A stretch of 11,188 nucleotides of DNA, taken from NCBI GenBank assembly GCA_949957035.1, contig CATLIP010000062.1:1-11188 (forward strand), given 5' to 3'. Shown here one piece after another: positions 1 to 7,482 of the stretch. The notes under the pieces were generated by a model that was not told where the DNA came from, did no database searches, and saw only the letters and a program-made list of their open reading frames with translations. The translations under genes were made by a program, and so were the position numbers. Source of the DNA: an uncultured Lachnospiraceae bacterium (lineage in GTDB: Bacteria; Bacillota_A; Clostridia; Lachnospirales; Lachnospiraceae). Numbering within the stretch: position 1 is the first letter of the stretch; each line of letters begins with the position of its first letter.

Positions 1-180
1 ACCGCAAGCATTTTTCTCATTGTAAATAAAAACAGTAAAATAAATCTTGAAAAATGCTTGTCGCACCGCAAGCATTTTTCTCATAGATAATATAAACAGT
101 TTAAAAAAACTCCTGAAAAATGCTTGTCGTACCTCAAGCATTTTTATCATTGTAAATAAAAACATTAAAAAAATGAACTT
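1..180. repeat. Tandem array with palindromic cores, cut by left window edge
   Basis: Two full cores (49-84 and 115-150) match at 33 of 36 positions, and bases 1-20 are identical to the second half of the 49-84 core. The period is about 64-66 bp. Each core is an inverted repeat: arm GAAAAATGCTTG at 49-60 pairs with CAAGCATTTTTC at 69-80 around an 8-base loop, and 115-126 pairs with 135-145 in the same way. The arms can also pair across the AT-rich segment (5-16 with 49-60). The segments between cores (21-48, 85-114, 151-180) resemble one another, so the whole unit is duplicated in tandem and decays after about 180. Each core ends in a run of five T on either strand, so it resembles a weak bidirectional terminator. 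No function is established; the array may end a gene lying to the left. Confidence 0.75.
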
Positions 181-230
181 ATTAATAGAAATTTACTACA
201 ATATATCTTGGAAATGTCCTCAAAGGTACA

Positions 231-259
231 GTGACAGTTACTGGACTAAATGGTATAAT
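231..259 (+). promoter_or_regulatory. Extended -10 sigma-A-type promoter of the chemoreceptor gene
   Basis: GTGACA at 231-236 matches the TTGACA box at five of six positions. It is followed by exactly 17 bases and a perfect TATAAT at 254-259, which is preceded by TG at 251-252 (extended -10). Transcription would start near 266, leaving a leader of about 100 nt before the ATG at 368. The promoter lies just downstream of the palindromic array, which could shield it from read-through. It is a housekeeping-type promoter; I see no sigma-28 motility promoter. The call rests on consensus match and spacing only. Confidence 0.6.
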
Positions 260-280
260 CATAATATCAGTATTATTTCG

Positions 281-329
281 AATAAATCAGCCCATGCACA
301 GGGGAATGCATAGCTGGTTTGGATTTATT
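281..329 (+). promoter_or_regulatory. Structured 5' leader hairpin of the chemoreceptor mRNA, class unknown
   Basis: The leader can fold into a long hairpin. AATAAATC (281-288) pairs perfectly with GATTTATT (322-329), AGC (289-291) with GCT (313-315), and ATGCA (294-298) with TGCAT (307-311), leaving the loop CAGGGGAA (299-306). A competing lower stem exists: 284-291 pairs with GCTGGTTT at 313-320, with one G-T wobble. The two lower stems exclude each other. The structure ends about 24 bases before the Shine-Dalgarno sequence, so any control of translation would be indirect. The purine loop resembles a site for a GGA-binding protein such as CsrA, but that is only a guess. It does not match a riboswitch class I can recognise. 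Confidence 0.35.
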
Positions 330-367
330 TTGAAAGGTAAAGCAATAAATGTAAAGGAGTAACGCAA

Positions 368-2050
368 ATGAAAAAAGCAATGAAACAATCTAAACTGATC
401 GCCATACTGAATGGTATATCTATTCTTGCTCTGATTCTCATGATTATTCTTCTAGTATGCTATTCTAACGTAAACGCGAAACTCAGCAAGGACAATGAAT
501 CCCGATTTGACCTGACCTATAATGCCAATCGGTTTATGAATGGCTCCGCCTACCTGACCAACGAGGTGCGTGCCTATGCTGCAACCGGAGACCAAGTTCA
601 CTATGACAACTATTTTAATGAAATCAATAACCTGAAAAACCGGGATTTGGGAGTTGCGGCCATGCAGGAGATTGGAATTACGAAGCAGGAGCAGGCTATG
701 ATTGATGAGATGTCCGCTCTGTCTAACAATCTGGTCCCTCTGGAAGAGAACGCCATGGCGAACGTACAGGAAGGAAAACTTCAGGAAGCGCTGGATTATG
801 TGTACGGAAAGGATTACACAACTTCCATCAACCAGATTAACGAGATCAAAGAGCAATTCCTGACTACACTGGATACAAGAACCAAAGAGGACATTCAAAA
901 GCTGAATCAGCGTTCTGCCTTAATCCGCCTGCTCATCATTCTCTCAATGATTCTGGTAGGATGTATACAGTTGGTTGTCATGTATGTTACACGCAAGCGT
1001 ATTCTGAAACCGATTATTGCAGTTCGGGACCAGATGAGCGAGATTTCCACAGGAAATCTTTCTGCGGATTTTGCTTTGGTGTCAGATACTTCTGAGATTG
1101 GGATGCTTGTGGATTCCATCCATGACACGAAGAATGAGCTGAAAAAATACATTCATGACATTGATTCCAAGCTGGCACAGATGGCAGACGGTAAGATGGA
1201 TTTGACCATTGACAATGATTATCTGGGTGAGTTTCTTCCTATACAGAAGGCCTTGGGACAGATTCTGGACTCTTTAAATAACGCGCTGTTACAGATAAAC
1301 CAGACTGCCGGCTTAGTTTCCGACGAGTCGGAGCAGGTGGCATCCGACGCCCAGATTCTTTCCAGCGGCGCCACAGAACAAGCTTCTGCCATTGAAGAAT
1401 TATCAGCCAGCATCCAAGAACTTTCCGGGCAGGTGAAGTCTACCTCCCATGATGCAGATTATGCCAGAAGGTCCTCCATCGATCTGGCAGGACAATTACA
1501 GTCATGCAGTAAGAAGATGGAAGAACTGACTTCTGCCATGGAGGACATTTCCGAATCCTCACAGCAGATTAGCGGAATCATCAAGACCATTGAAGATATT
1601 TCTTTCCAGACCAATATTCTTGCACTGAATGCCGCAGTTGAAGCGGCCCGCGCCGGTAATCTCGGCAAAGGCTTTGCTGTTGTGGCAGACGAGGTTCAGA
1701 GCCTTGCTAACAAGAGCTCTATTGCTGCAAAGGATATCACAAAATTAATTGAAAACTCCATGGAGCTTGTAAAACATGGTACCTCCCTGTCAGGCGATAC
1801 GACGGAGGCTCTTTCTGTAGGTGTAACCGGCTCACAGAACACGGCCGAACTGATACAGAAGATTGCAGACTCCGCCCAGCAGCAGGCAATGTCCCTTGAA
1901 CAGCTTACGGCAGGCGTTAATCAGATTTCAGATGTGGTACATACCAATACAGTGACGGCAGAAAAATCTGCATCTTCGGCCAGTGAGTTGTATAAACAAG
2001 CCGGGGAATTGAAGCGGTCGGTTCAGAAGTTCCAGCTTCGGAAACAATAG
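368..2050 (+). CDS. Methyl-accepting chemotaxis protein with two HAMP-like segments
   Basis: This is a 560-residue transmembrane chemoreceptor that would pass an extracellular signal to the CheA/CheW kinase complex. Membrane helix 1 is at about residues 9-33, an extracellular helical sensor region (four-helix-bundle style) at 34-183, and helix 2 at 184-207. A HAMP domain follows at 208-262 (RILKPI start), then a second divergent HAMP-like segment at 263-312 ([10 protein letters not shown]), then the MA signalling domain to about 553. The signature hairpin tip is clear at 409-442 ([17 protein letters not shown], then [11 protein letters not shown]). No CheR/CheB tethering pentapeptide is seen at the C-terminus, which ends KFQLRKQ. 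The ATG is preceded by AAAGGAGT about 7 bases upstream. The gene stands alone between its own promoter and a strong terminator. The ligand cannot be read from the sequence; no flagellar or che genes are in the window. Confidence 0.95.
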   Translation: MKKAMKQSKLIAILNGISILALILMIILLVCYSNVNAKLSKDNESRFDLTYNANRFMNGSAYLTNEVRAYAATGDQVHYDNYFNEINNLKNRDLGVAAMQEIGITKQEQAMIDEMSALSNNLVPLEENAMANVQEGKLQEALDYVYGKDYTTSINQINEIKEQFLTTLDTRTKEDIQKLNQRSALIRLLIILSMILVGCIQLVVMYVTRKRILKPIIAVRDQMSEISTGNLSADFALVSDTSEIGMLVDSIHDTKNELKKYIHDIDSKLAQMADGKMDLTIDNDYLGEFLPIQKALGQILDSLNNALLQINQTAGLVSDESEQVASDAQILSSGATEQASAIEELSASIQELSGQVKSTSHDADYARRSSIDLAGQLQSCSKKMEELTSAMEDISESSQQISGIIKTIEDISFQTNILALNAAVEAARAGNLGKGFAVVADEVQSLANKSSIAAKDITKLIENSMELVKHGTSLSGDTTEALSVGVTGSQNTAELIQKIADSAQQQAMSLEQLTAGVNQISDVVHTNTVTAEKSASSASELYKQAGELKRSVQKFQLRKQ

Positions 2051-2056
2051 TACAGT

Positions 2057-2104
2057 AAAAAACAGGGATTTAGAAAAATGTTATGTTCTAAATCCCTGTT
2101 TTTT
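2057..2104. terminator. Bidirectional intrinsic terminator between convergent genes
   Basis: Arms 2057-2075 and 2086-2104 are perfectly complementary over 19 bp (AAAAAACAGGGATTTAGAA with its reverse complement) around a 10-base loop. The outer six pairs supply a T6 run at the 3' side on both strands. The hairpin lies 7 bases after the chemoreceptor stop and 6 bases after the stop of the minus-strand exporter gene, so it should end both transcripts. Confidence 0.93.
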
Positions 2105-2110
2105 AGCTCT

Positions 2111-3346
2111 TTAGGAACTCTTTCCGATACGGTATTCCGTCTTCATCATATACATGGCGCTTCTGGACGCCACATCTACAATAATGAATCCAAATGCAAT
2201 CGCAAGGCAGGTCGCAAGAAGAACAAGCATCTCATTAAAGACCAGATTCATATCCTTACTTACACATCCATACATCATATAGTAAAGATTAGGCCCCGGT
2301 ATCAACGGAAACACAGACGCGGTAAGAAAAATCGTAGAAGGCGCCTTATTGACCCTTGACATAATAAACGCATAGGCAGCCACAAAGACAGCCGCTACCA
2401 GCGTCGCCAGAAAGTTGCTTGGATTCATATCGAATACTACAATATAGATACCCCATGTAAAAAAGGCTCCAATCCCGGAAAAAATGACCTGACGTCCTCT
2501 AATCTTAAACCACATGGCAAAACCGATACACGCAATCGTACAGGAAATCAACTGAATCGGTATATTATGGTTAAGAATGAAGCCATCCGAAGCAGCGCCG
2601 TCAAGTATCATAATTGCTAGGGCAATGCCAAACGCAATTCCCGCCGCTCCAAGCATGGAGTTCATAATATTCAGCGCTCCGGAAATAAAGTCTCTTTGCA
2701 GCACCTCGCGAATACCGTTCGTAACTCCAAGCCCACTAATCAGCAGCATCACAATCCCTATCATAATTCGGTCAGGATGACTTCCAATCCCCAGACGCAC
2801 CGCTGCCAGAATCATCAGCTCTGACAGAAACGCCAGAATCAAATTGAAGATTAGGACATTATTCTCTCTCTTCCCAAGCCATCCGCCCACAACAACAATC
2901 ATCAAAGACACTATCACCGCAACCATAGCATCCATAAAATTACATCCAAAGAATACCGCAAATCCGGCTCCGCCCATAACTCCCGCAAAATATCTGACTG
3001 CCGGATGGGGCTCCTGGCGATTCATGACTTCCTCGTATCTCTCACGAAATTCCTTTACATCCGGCTGATTTGCACAGACATATCTAGACAGATTATTGAG
3101 ATAATCCAGACGGTCAAAATCAATATCTGTAGATTCAATCTGACGAATCTGGGTAATCATCTCCCCTTGCGGCGTCTCCACCGTGATCTGAAGGTTACTT
3201 GGAATCGCATACACATCATATCGCTTAAATCCATAGCTTTTACACATTCTGTAAAGGCTGTCTTCCAGTCTGAAATTCTCAGCGCCGCTCTTCAACATCT
3301 CTTCACCCACGTCAAGGATCAGCTCTACAATCCTGTTGTAGTCCAT
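2111..3346 (-). CDS. ThrE-type threonine/serine exporter family protein, fused form
   Basis: This is a 411-residue integral membrane protein of the ThrE family, in which the DUF1212 (YjjP-like) and DUF3815 (YjjB-like) parts are fused in one chain. The N-terminal 110 residues are soluble and include the typical opening GEEMLKSGAENFRLEDS (about 14-30). From about 120 to 395 there are roughly ten hydrophobic helices, and the second half carries the family motif FPLIPGPNLYYMM (about 346-358). Characterised members export threonine and serine, probably by proton antiport; the substrate here is inferred. The ATG at 3346 is preferred because GGGAGG lies 8 bases upstream; an in-frame TTG at 3349 is a weaker alternative. 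It starts about 20 bases after pyrD with no terminator between, and the shared hairpin at 2057-2104 follows, so it is probably the last gene of the pyr transcript. Confidence 0.88.
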   Translation of the reverse strand: MDYNRIVELILDVGEEMLKSGAENFRLEDSLYRMCKSYGFKRYDVYAIPSNLQITVETPQGEMITQIRQIESTDIDFDRLDYLNNLSRYVCANQPDVKEFRERYEEVMNRQEPHPAVRYFAGVMGGAGFAVFFGCNFMDAMVAVIVSLMIVVVGGWLGKRENNVLIFNLILAFLSELMILAAVRLGIGSHPDRIMIGIVMLLISGLGVTNGIREVLQRDFISGALNIMNSMLGAAGIAFGIALAIMILDGAASDGFILNHNIPIQLISCTIACIGFAMWFKIRGRQVIFSGIGAFFTWGIYIVVFDMNPSNFLATLVAAVFVAAYAFIMSRVNKAPSTIFLTASVFPLIPGPNLYYMMYGCVSKDMNLVFNEMLVLLATCLAIAFGFIIVDVASRSAMYMMKTEYRIGKSS

Positions 3347-3354
3347 CAAACATT

Positions 3355-3360
3355 CCTCCC
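3355..3360 (-). promoter_or_regulatory. Shine-Dalgarno GGGAGG deciding the exporter start
   Basis: GGGAGG reads on the minus strand in the short pyrD-exporter gap. It is 8 bases before the ATG at 3346 and only 5 before the TTG at 3349, which favours the ATG. Confidence 0.7.
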
Positions 3361-3367
3361 CCTCTTA

Positions 3368-4273
3368 TCATGCGTGAACTGCGCCTGTCAATTCACGCAC
3401 ATCTTCCATATGATTCTCCTTAAGATATGCCTCAATTCCTTCTATGATTTCCACCGTCACCGACGGATTATGGAAGTTCGCCGTTCCTACCGATATAGCG
3501 CTTGCCCCTGCAAGCATCATCTCAACGGCGTCCTCGGCGCATGCGATTCCTCCCATGCCGATAATGGGAACCTTCACCGCCTGAGCAGCCTGATAAACCA
3601 TACGCACGGCAATGGGATGAATGGCAGGACCGGAAACACCTCCTGTCTGATTCGCCAGCGCAAATGTTCTTCTTCGGATATCAATCTTCATTCCGGTGAG
3701 CGTATTAATCAAAGAAACGGCATCTGCGCCTCCCGCCTCCACAGCCTTCGCCATCTCGGAGATATCCGTCACGTTAGGGCTTAACTTCATAATCACCGGC
3801 TGTTTCGCATATCTCTTAACCGCCCTGGTGATAGCCTCCGCCGCCTTGGGGCTTTGACCAAAAGCAATCCCGCCTTCTTTTACATTGGGACAGGAAATAT
3901 TAATCTCCAGCATATCTACATCTTCACTGGCAAGCCGTTCTACAACCCTGCAGTAATCTTCCTCGGATTTTCCGCATACATTCACAATAATCTTCGTATC
4001 ATAACTTCGCAGAAAAGGGATATCACGCTCACAGAACACATCAATTCCCGGATTCTGTAACCCAATCGCATTCATCATACCGCTGCATGTCTCCGCTACT
4101 CTGGGAGTTGGATTCCCAGGCCATGGATCGCTGGAAACCCCTTTCGTCGTCACAGCCCCCAGCCTGTTTAAATCAACAAATTCCGCATATTCAGCGCCGG
4201 AACCAAAAGTACCCGAAGCCACAGTCACAGGATTCTTCCATTCCACTCCTGCAATGTTCACTTTCATATTCAT
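3368..4273 (-). CDS. pyrD: Dihydroorotate dehydrogenase B, catalytic FMN subunit
   Basis: PyrD oxidises dihydroorotate to orotate in the fourth step of UMP synthesis. The 301-residue length is normal for class 1B. The active-site base cysteine is Cys128 in EINISCPNVKEGG, and other family landmarks are ASGTFGSG (19-26), NAIGLQNPG (68-76), MKLSPNVTDI (162-171) and the C-terminal FMN-phosphate loops GMGGI and SVGTANF. A cysteine rather than serine at the active site marks the class 1 enzymes, and the adjacent pyrK marks the NAD-linked 1B type. The pyrK stop and pyrD start overlap as TGATG, with GGAGG 10 bases upstream inside the end of pyrK, so translation of the two subunits is probably coupled. 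A second in-frame ATG two codons later is a less likely start. Confidence 0.97.
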   Translation of the reverse strand: MNMKVNIAGVEWKNPVTVASGTFGSGAEYAEFVDLNRLGAVTTKGVSSDPWPGNPTPRVAETCSGMMNAIGLQNPGIDVFCERDIPFLRSYDTKIIVNVCGKSEEDYCRVVERLASEDVDMLEINISCPNVKEGGIAFGQSPKAAEAITRAVKRYAKQPVIMKLSPNVTDISEMAKAVEAGGADAVSLINTLTGMKIDIRRRTFALANQTGGVSGPAIHPIAVRMVYQAAQAVKVPIIGMGGIACAEDAVEMMLAGASAISVGTANFHNPSVTVEIIEGIEAYLKENHMEDVRELTGAVHA

Positions 4274-5058
4274 CAGATTTCCACCTCCGTTGAAAGGAAT
4301 ACCGGACCGTTCTTACAAATCCTTGTGTTATGCACATTTGTGTGATGGTCCCGCTCCTTCGCGGCACAGACGCACCCAAGACACGCTCCTATTCCACATG
4401 CCATTCTTTCTTCCAGAGAAATATAGCATGCAATCTTTTTTTCTCCGGCATATTCCTTGATTGCCCGCAGCATCGGAGTCGGTCCACAGGCATATATAAT
4501 ATCTGCCTCTAATCTATTTTCACGAATTGCGTCCAACACATTTCCTTTAGTTCCCACACTTCCATCTTCCGTAGAAATGTAAAGCTGTCCATTCTGCTCA
4601 AACTCTTCCTTTAAAAAGGTGTGTGCATCCCGATAGCCAGCCACAATCTGCTTCTTAGCGCACACCATCTGCTTCGCCAGCTCCAGAATTGGAGGGACGC
4701 CAATTCCTCCTCCCATCAGGAACACCCTTTTGCCCGCTGCTTCTTCCAAGGGGAATCCATTTCCAAGGGGTCCGATTATCGGAAGCTTATCGCCGGCGTT
4801 CATCTTAGAGAACTGCTCGGTCCCTGTGTTCTTCCCTGTCACACGATATACGACACGGAGTCTTCCATTGTCCTTATCAATCTCACATATACTAATCGGT
4901 CTTGGAAGTAATCTGCTCGGGTCGTTGGTATACATGGACAAAAACTGCCCTGGTTTTGCCCTCCGGGAAGCCTCCGTCTCTATCCACATGCTGTAGATTC
5001 CATCCGCAAGCGGCTCCTGCGACACTACTTTTCCAATCTCTTTCTTTTTCTCTTCCAT
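4273..5058 (-). CDS. pyrK: Dihydroorotate dehydrogenase B, electron transfer subunit (FAD, 2Fe-2S)
   Basis: PyrK carries electrons from the PyrD flavin to NAD+ through FAD and a 2Fe-2S cluster in a PyrD2-PyrK2 complex. The 261 residues show a ferredoxin-reductase-type FAD domain with RPISICE (53-59), a nucleotide-binding loop GGGIGVPPILELAK (116-129) and the CGPTPML motif (191-197). The iron-sulfur ligands are in the C-terminal CGIGACLGCVC stretch (Cys221, Cys226, Cys229) with Cys248 as the likely fourth ligand; Cys231 is an additional cysteine. The ATG at 5058 has AGGAG 6 bases upstream. It lies 27 bases after pyrF and overlaps pyrD by one base. The B-type assignment is firm because both subunit genes are adjacent. 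Confidence 0.96.
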   Translation of the reverse strand: MEEKKKEIGKVVSQEPLADGIYSMWIETEASRRAKPGQFLSMYTNDPSRLLPRPISICEIDKDNGRLRVVYRVTGKNTGTEQFSKMNAGDKLPIIGPLGNGFPLEEAAGKRVFLMGGGIGVPPILELAKQMVCAKKQIVAGYRDAHTFLKEEFEQNGQLYISTEDGSVGTKGNVLDAIRENRLEADIIYACGPTPMLRAIKEYAGEKKIACYISLEERMACGIGACLGCVCAAKERDHHTNVHNTRICKNGPVFLSTEVEI

Positions 5059-5085
5059 CTCTTTCTCCTGTTTTATTTCTCTTTA

Positions 5086-6012
5086 TTAGGCTGACCTAAG
5101 CGCACCCTGGATATCCGCAATCATATCCTCCACTGCTGCCCGTGACGCCTTTGCAAATGCTTCCTCTCCATATTTTTCGTACTTCTCCTGCTTATACGCT
5201 GCAATAATTCCTCTTGAGGAATTCACAATCGCTCCCAGGCCGTCCTTATTGAAGAAGTGGGTCAGATCCTTTCCTTTTCCTCCTTGCGCCCCATAACCTG
5301 GCACAAGGATATAAGCCTTGGGCATAATCTTCCTGAGAATCTTCCCCATCTCCGGGTAAGTGGCGCCCACCACCGCGCCTACATAACTGTATTCGTCTCC
5401 CATCAGCTCGTCCCCCCATGAGGCAACCTTCTCACCCACCAGTTCATACAGCGGCCTTCCGTCAACCAGCCGGTCCTGAAATTCTCCGCTGGACGGATTA
5501 GACGTCTTCACCAACACAAAGATTCCCTTCTGCTCCTCCTTGCAAATCTTCAAAAACGGATTAACTCCGTCAGAACCTAAATAGGGATTGACCGTCGCAA
5601 AATCCTCACCAAAAGGATTTAAGGACTTACTTCCAACCTGAATGTGTCCCAGATGTCCCACTGCATACGCCGCCGAAGTGGAGCCAATATCTCCCCGTTT
5701 AATGTCCCCAATCACAACCAACCCTTTCTCCTTGCAGTAATCCACCGTCTTCTTAAACGCCGCAAGCCCCGGAATCCCAAACTGCTCATACATGGCGATC
5801 TGCGGCTTCACTGCCGGAATCAGATCACAGGTATGATCCACAATAGCTTTGTTGAACTGCCAGACTGCTTCCGCCGCTCCTTCCAATGTCTCCCCATACT
5901 CCTGAAAAGCCTTTTTCTGTACCTGCTTTGGCACATAGTCCAACATCGGGTCCAACCCCACGACAATGGGCGCTCCCTTTTTCTTGATATTCTCCACTAA
6001 CTTGTTAATCAT
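5086..6012 (-). CDS. pyrF: Orotidine 5'-phosphate decarboxylase, type 2
   Basis: PyrF decarboxylates OMP to UMP, the last step of the de novo pathway. From the chosen ATG at 6012 the protein has 308 residues, the longer type-2 subfamily rather than the roughly 230-residue type 1. The substrate-binding start VVGLDP is at about 17-22, and the catalytic DIKRGDIGSTSAAYA is at 103-117, with Asp103, Lys105 and Asp108 forming the charged network. A C-terminal phosphate-site loop VPGYGAQGGKGKD is present. An in-frame ATG at 6045 would add 11 residues (MYMEYEWEDEN) but has no ribosome binding site, whereas 6012 has GGGAGG 8 bases upstream. It is separated from pyrC by an 85-base gap without a clear terminator, so the two are probably cotranscribed. 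Confidence 0.96.
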   Translation of the reverse strand: MINKLVENIKKKGAPIVVGLDPMLDYVPKQVQKKAFQEYGETLEGAAEAVWQFNKAIVDHTCDLIPAVKPQIAMYEQFGIPGLAAFKKTVDYCKEKGLVVIGDIKRGDIGSTSAAYAVGHLGHIQVGSKSLNPFGEDFATVNPYLGSDGVNPFLKICKEEQKGIFVLVKTSNPSSGEFQDRLVDGRPLYELVGEKVASWGDELMGDEYSYVGAVVGATYPEMGKILRKIMPKAYILVPGYGAQGGKGKDLTHFFNKDGLGAIVNSSRGIIAAYKQEKYEKYGEEAFAKASRAAVEDMIADIQGALRSA

Positions 6013-6020
6013 GTTCTCAT

Positions 6021-6026
6021 CCTCCC
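6021..6026 (-). promoter_or_regulatory. Shine-Dalgarno GGGAGG deciding the pyrF start
   Basis: GGGAGG on the minus strand lies 8 bases before the ATG at 6012. It also lies inside the longer reading from 6045, which argues for the shorter PyrF. Confidence 0.75.
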
Positions 6027-6097
6027 ATTCATATTCCATATACAAATATATGATCTACAGAGTATAACGTAACGTATATTCCCCTGCCGCAGCTCCT

Positions 6098-7384
6098 TTA
6101 GTCCTGCAAAATGTCATACACAATCTTCCCCTCTACAAGGGTACACACCACCTCGCCTGTCACTTCAAATCCATCAAAGGGCGTATTCTTTCCCTTGGAG
6201 ACAAAGGTACTCTTATCTATCTGATACGTTCTGGCCGGGTCAAAAATCGTAATATCCGCCATCTTCCCCTCCGATACACTGCCTCTGTCCTCAAGCCCCA
6301 GAATCTTTGCCGGATTATAGCTCATCTTCTTTGCCATATCCATAATGCTTAAAAGTCCGGTTTTCACCAACGCAGTAAAGGTAAGGGCGGCGGAGGTCTC
6401 AAGCCCGACGATTCCGAAAGCAGCCTCTGCCATAGACTTGTCCTTCTCTTCCACAGCATGGGGAGCATGGTCTGTGGCAATCACATCCATCACTCCATCC
6501 TTCAGACCTTTTCGCAGCGCCTCCACATCCTCCTTGCTGCGAAGAGGCGGGTTCATCTTATACTTCCCGTTATCTTCTTTAATATCATCCGAACTCAAAA
6601 TAAAATGATGAGGGCATACCTCCCCGGTTACAGGGAGACCTTCCTCCTTGGCCAAGCCCACCATCTTCACACTGTCCGCCGTAGAGCAGTGGCATAGATG
6701 AAGCCGTACTCCCGTCTCTTTCGCAAGCAAAATGTCTCTGGCAGTAATCACATCCTCCACGGAATTGGTGATTCCACTAAGGCCAAGCCGTTTTGCATTC
6801 TCATCCGCGTTCATTACGCCTTGTTCCACCAAGGTCTGGTCCTCGCAATGTGCAAACACCGCGATCCCGCAATCCTTAGCGGCCTTCATTCCCTGTCGGT
6901 ACAGACTTGCGTTCATCACAGACTTGCCGTCTTCACTGACAGCATGGCAGCCTGCTTGGGCCATTCCTCTGATATCCGCAAGCTCTTCTCCCTTCTGTCC
7001 TTTCGTAACCGCTCCCAACTGAATCACATGGGTAAGGGATTCTCCCTTCGCCCGCTCATGCACCCTGGCAATCTTCTCTCCATCATCCATGACAGGCTTC
7101 GTATTCGGCATGGCGCACACCGTCGTCACACCGCCCTTCACTGCCGCCCTCCCGCCTGTGGAGAGTGTCTCCTTATACTCAAGCCCAGGGTCTCTGAAAT
7201 GCACATGCAAATCAATCAATCCTGGCAGCACGTAACAGCCCTCGGCATTGATGACACGGTCAGCCCCATCAACTATCTCCTTGGCGACCTTTCTAATTCT
7301 TCCATCCCCAATCAACACATCAAAACATCCTTCCATTCCGGTAAGCGGGTCAACCACATGCCCATTCTGAATCAAAATCGTCAT
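6098..7384 (-). CDS. pyrC: Dihydroorotase, class I
   Basis: PyrC is the zinc enzyme that cyclises carbamoyl-aspartate to dihydroorotate. The 428 residues match the class I bacterial enzyme. The first metal motif is PGLIDLHVHFRDPG (54-67, ligands His60 and His62). Other likely ligands or catalytic residues by family pattern are Asp152 (VSEDGKS), His179 (FAHCED), His232 (HLCHCS) and Asp305 in the ATDHAPHA motif (303-310). At the first bridging position there is Asp152 rather than the carboxylated lysine of class II enzymes. The ATG at 7384 has AAAGGA about 9 bases upstream and GGGG closer to the start. It is the first gene of the pyr unit, starting just after the ctp terminator; pyrB and pyrE must lie elsewhere. 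Confidence 0.96.
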   Translation of the reverse strand: MTILIQNGHVVDPLTGMEGCFDVLIGDGRIRKVAKEIVDGADRVINAEGCYVLPGLIDLHVHFRDPGLEYKETLSTGGRAAVKGGVTTVCAMPNTKPVMDDGEKIARVHERAKGESLTHVIQLGAVTKGQKGEELADIRGMAQAGCHAVSEDGKSVMNASLYRQGMKAAKDCGIAVFAHCEDQTLVEQGVMNADENAKRLGLSGITNSVEDVITARDILLAKETGVRLHLCHCSTADSVKMVGLAKEEGLPVTGEVCPHHFILSSDDIKEDNGKYKMNPPLRSKEDVEALRKGLKDGVMDVIATDHAPHAVEEKDKSMAEAAFGIVGLETSAALTFTALVKTGLLSIMDMAKKMSYNPAKILGLEDRGSVSEGKMADITIFDPARTYQIDKSTFVSKGKNTPFDGFEVTGEVVCTLVEGKIVYDILQD

Positions 7385-7419
7385 ATCCCCAGTCCTTTCT
7401 TTATATGCAATCTATCCTG

Positions 7420-7449
7420 ATTGTATCCTATTTTATCACACAGAATCAA
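7420..7449 (-). promoter_or_regulatory. Possible promoter of the pyr unit
   Basis: On the minus strand TTGATT (7449-7444) and TACAAT (7425-7420) are 18 bases apart. The -10 matches five of six consensus positions and the -35 only four. The -35 box overlaps the T run of the upstream terminator. The leader would be only about 30 nt, too short for a PyrR-type attenuator. This is the best candidate in a 63-base gap, but it is weak. Confidence 0.3.
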
Positions 7450-7476
7450 AAAAGGGAATGCTAAAAAACATTCCCT
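7448..7476 (-). terminator. Intrinsic terminator after the S41 protease gene
   Basis: On the minus strand AGGGAATG (7476-7469) pairs with CATTCCCT (7460-7453) around an 8-base loop, and a run of six T (7453-7448) follows. It begins about 6 bases after the protease stop codon and separates the cell-division/wall unit from the pyr unit. Confidence 0.85.
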
Positions 7477-7482
7477 GCCGCT

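Noticed and set aside
1..180. CRISPR array
   Set aside because: The segments between palindromic cores are related to each other (21-48 and 151-180 are nearly the same), and no cas genes are in the window. Tandem duplication explains it better.
47..313. Small plus-strand ORF of 88 codons over the repeat array
   Set aside because: It is a translation of the repeat units, has no ribosome binding site, and runs through the promoter and leader of the chemoreceptor gene.
288..350. c-di-GMP-I (GEMM) riboswitch, because of GCACAGGG in the leader
   Set aside because: Only this short string matches. The paired P2/P3 helices and the GCAAAGC-type conserved segments are missing.
189..363. Open reading frame without a start, ending just before the chemoreceptor
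   Set aside because: It has no start codon near its 5' end, shows no recognisable domain, and overlaps a near-consensus promoter. Being open in an AT-rich stretch is probably chance.
3005..3784. Long plus-strand ORF of 259 codons opposite the exporter and pyrD
   Set aside because: It is antisense to two clearly conserved genes, spans their boundary and has a low-complexity composition with no recognisable domain.
6037..6052. Inverted repeat CATATA-CAAA-TATATG between pyrC and pyrF as a terminator or operator
   Set aside because: It has a six-pair AT-only stem and no T run, so it is too weak to call.
6698..7420. Plus-strand ORF of 240 codons opposite pyrC
   Set aside because: It is a shadow of pyrC on the other strand; pyrC has all active-site motifs in frame.
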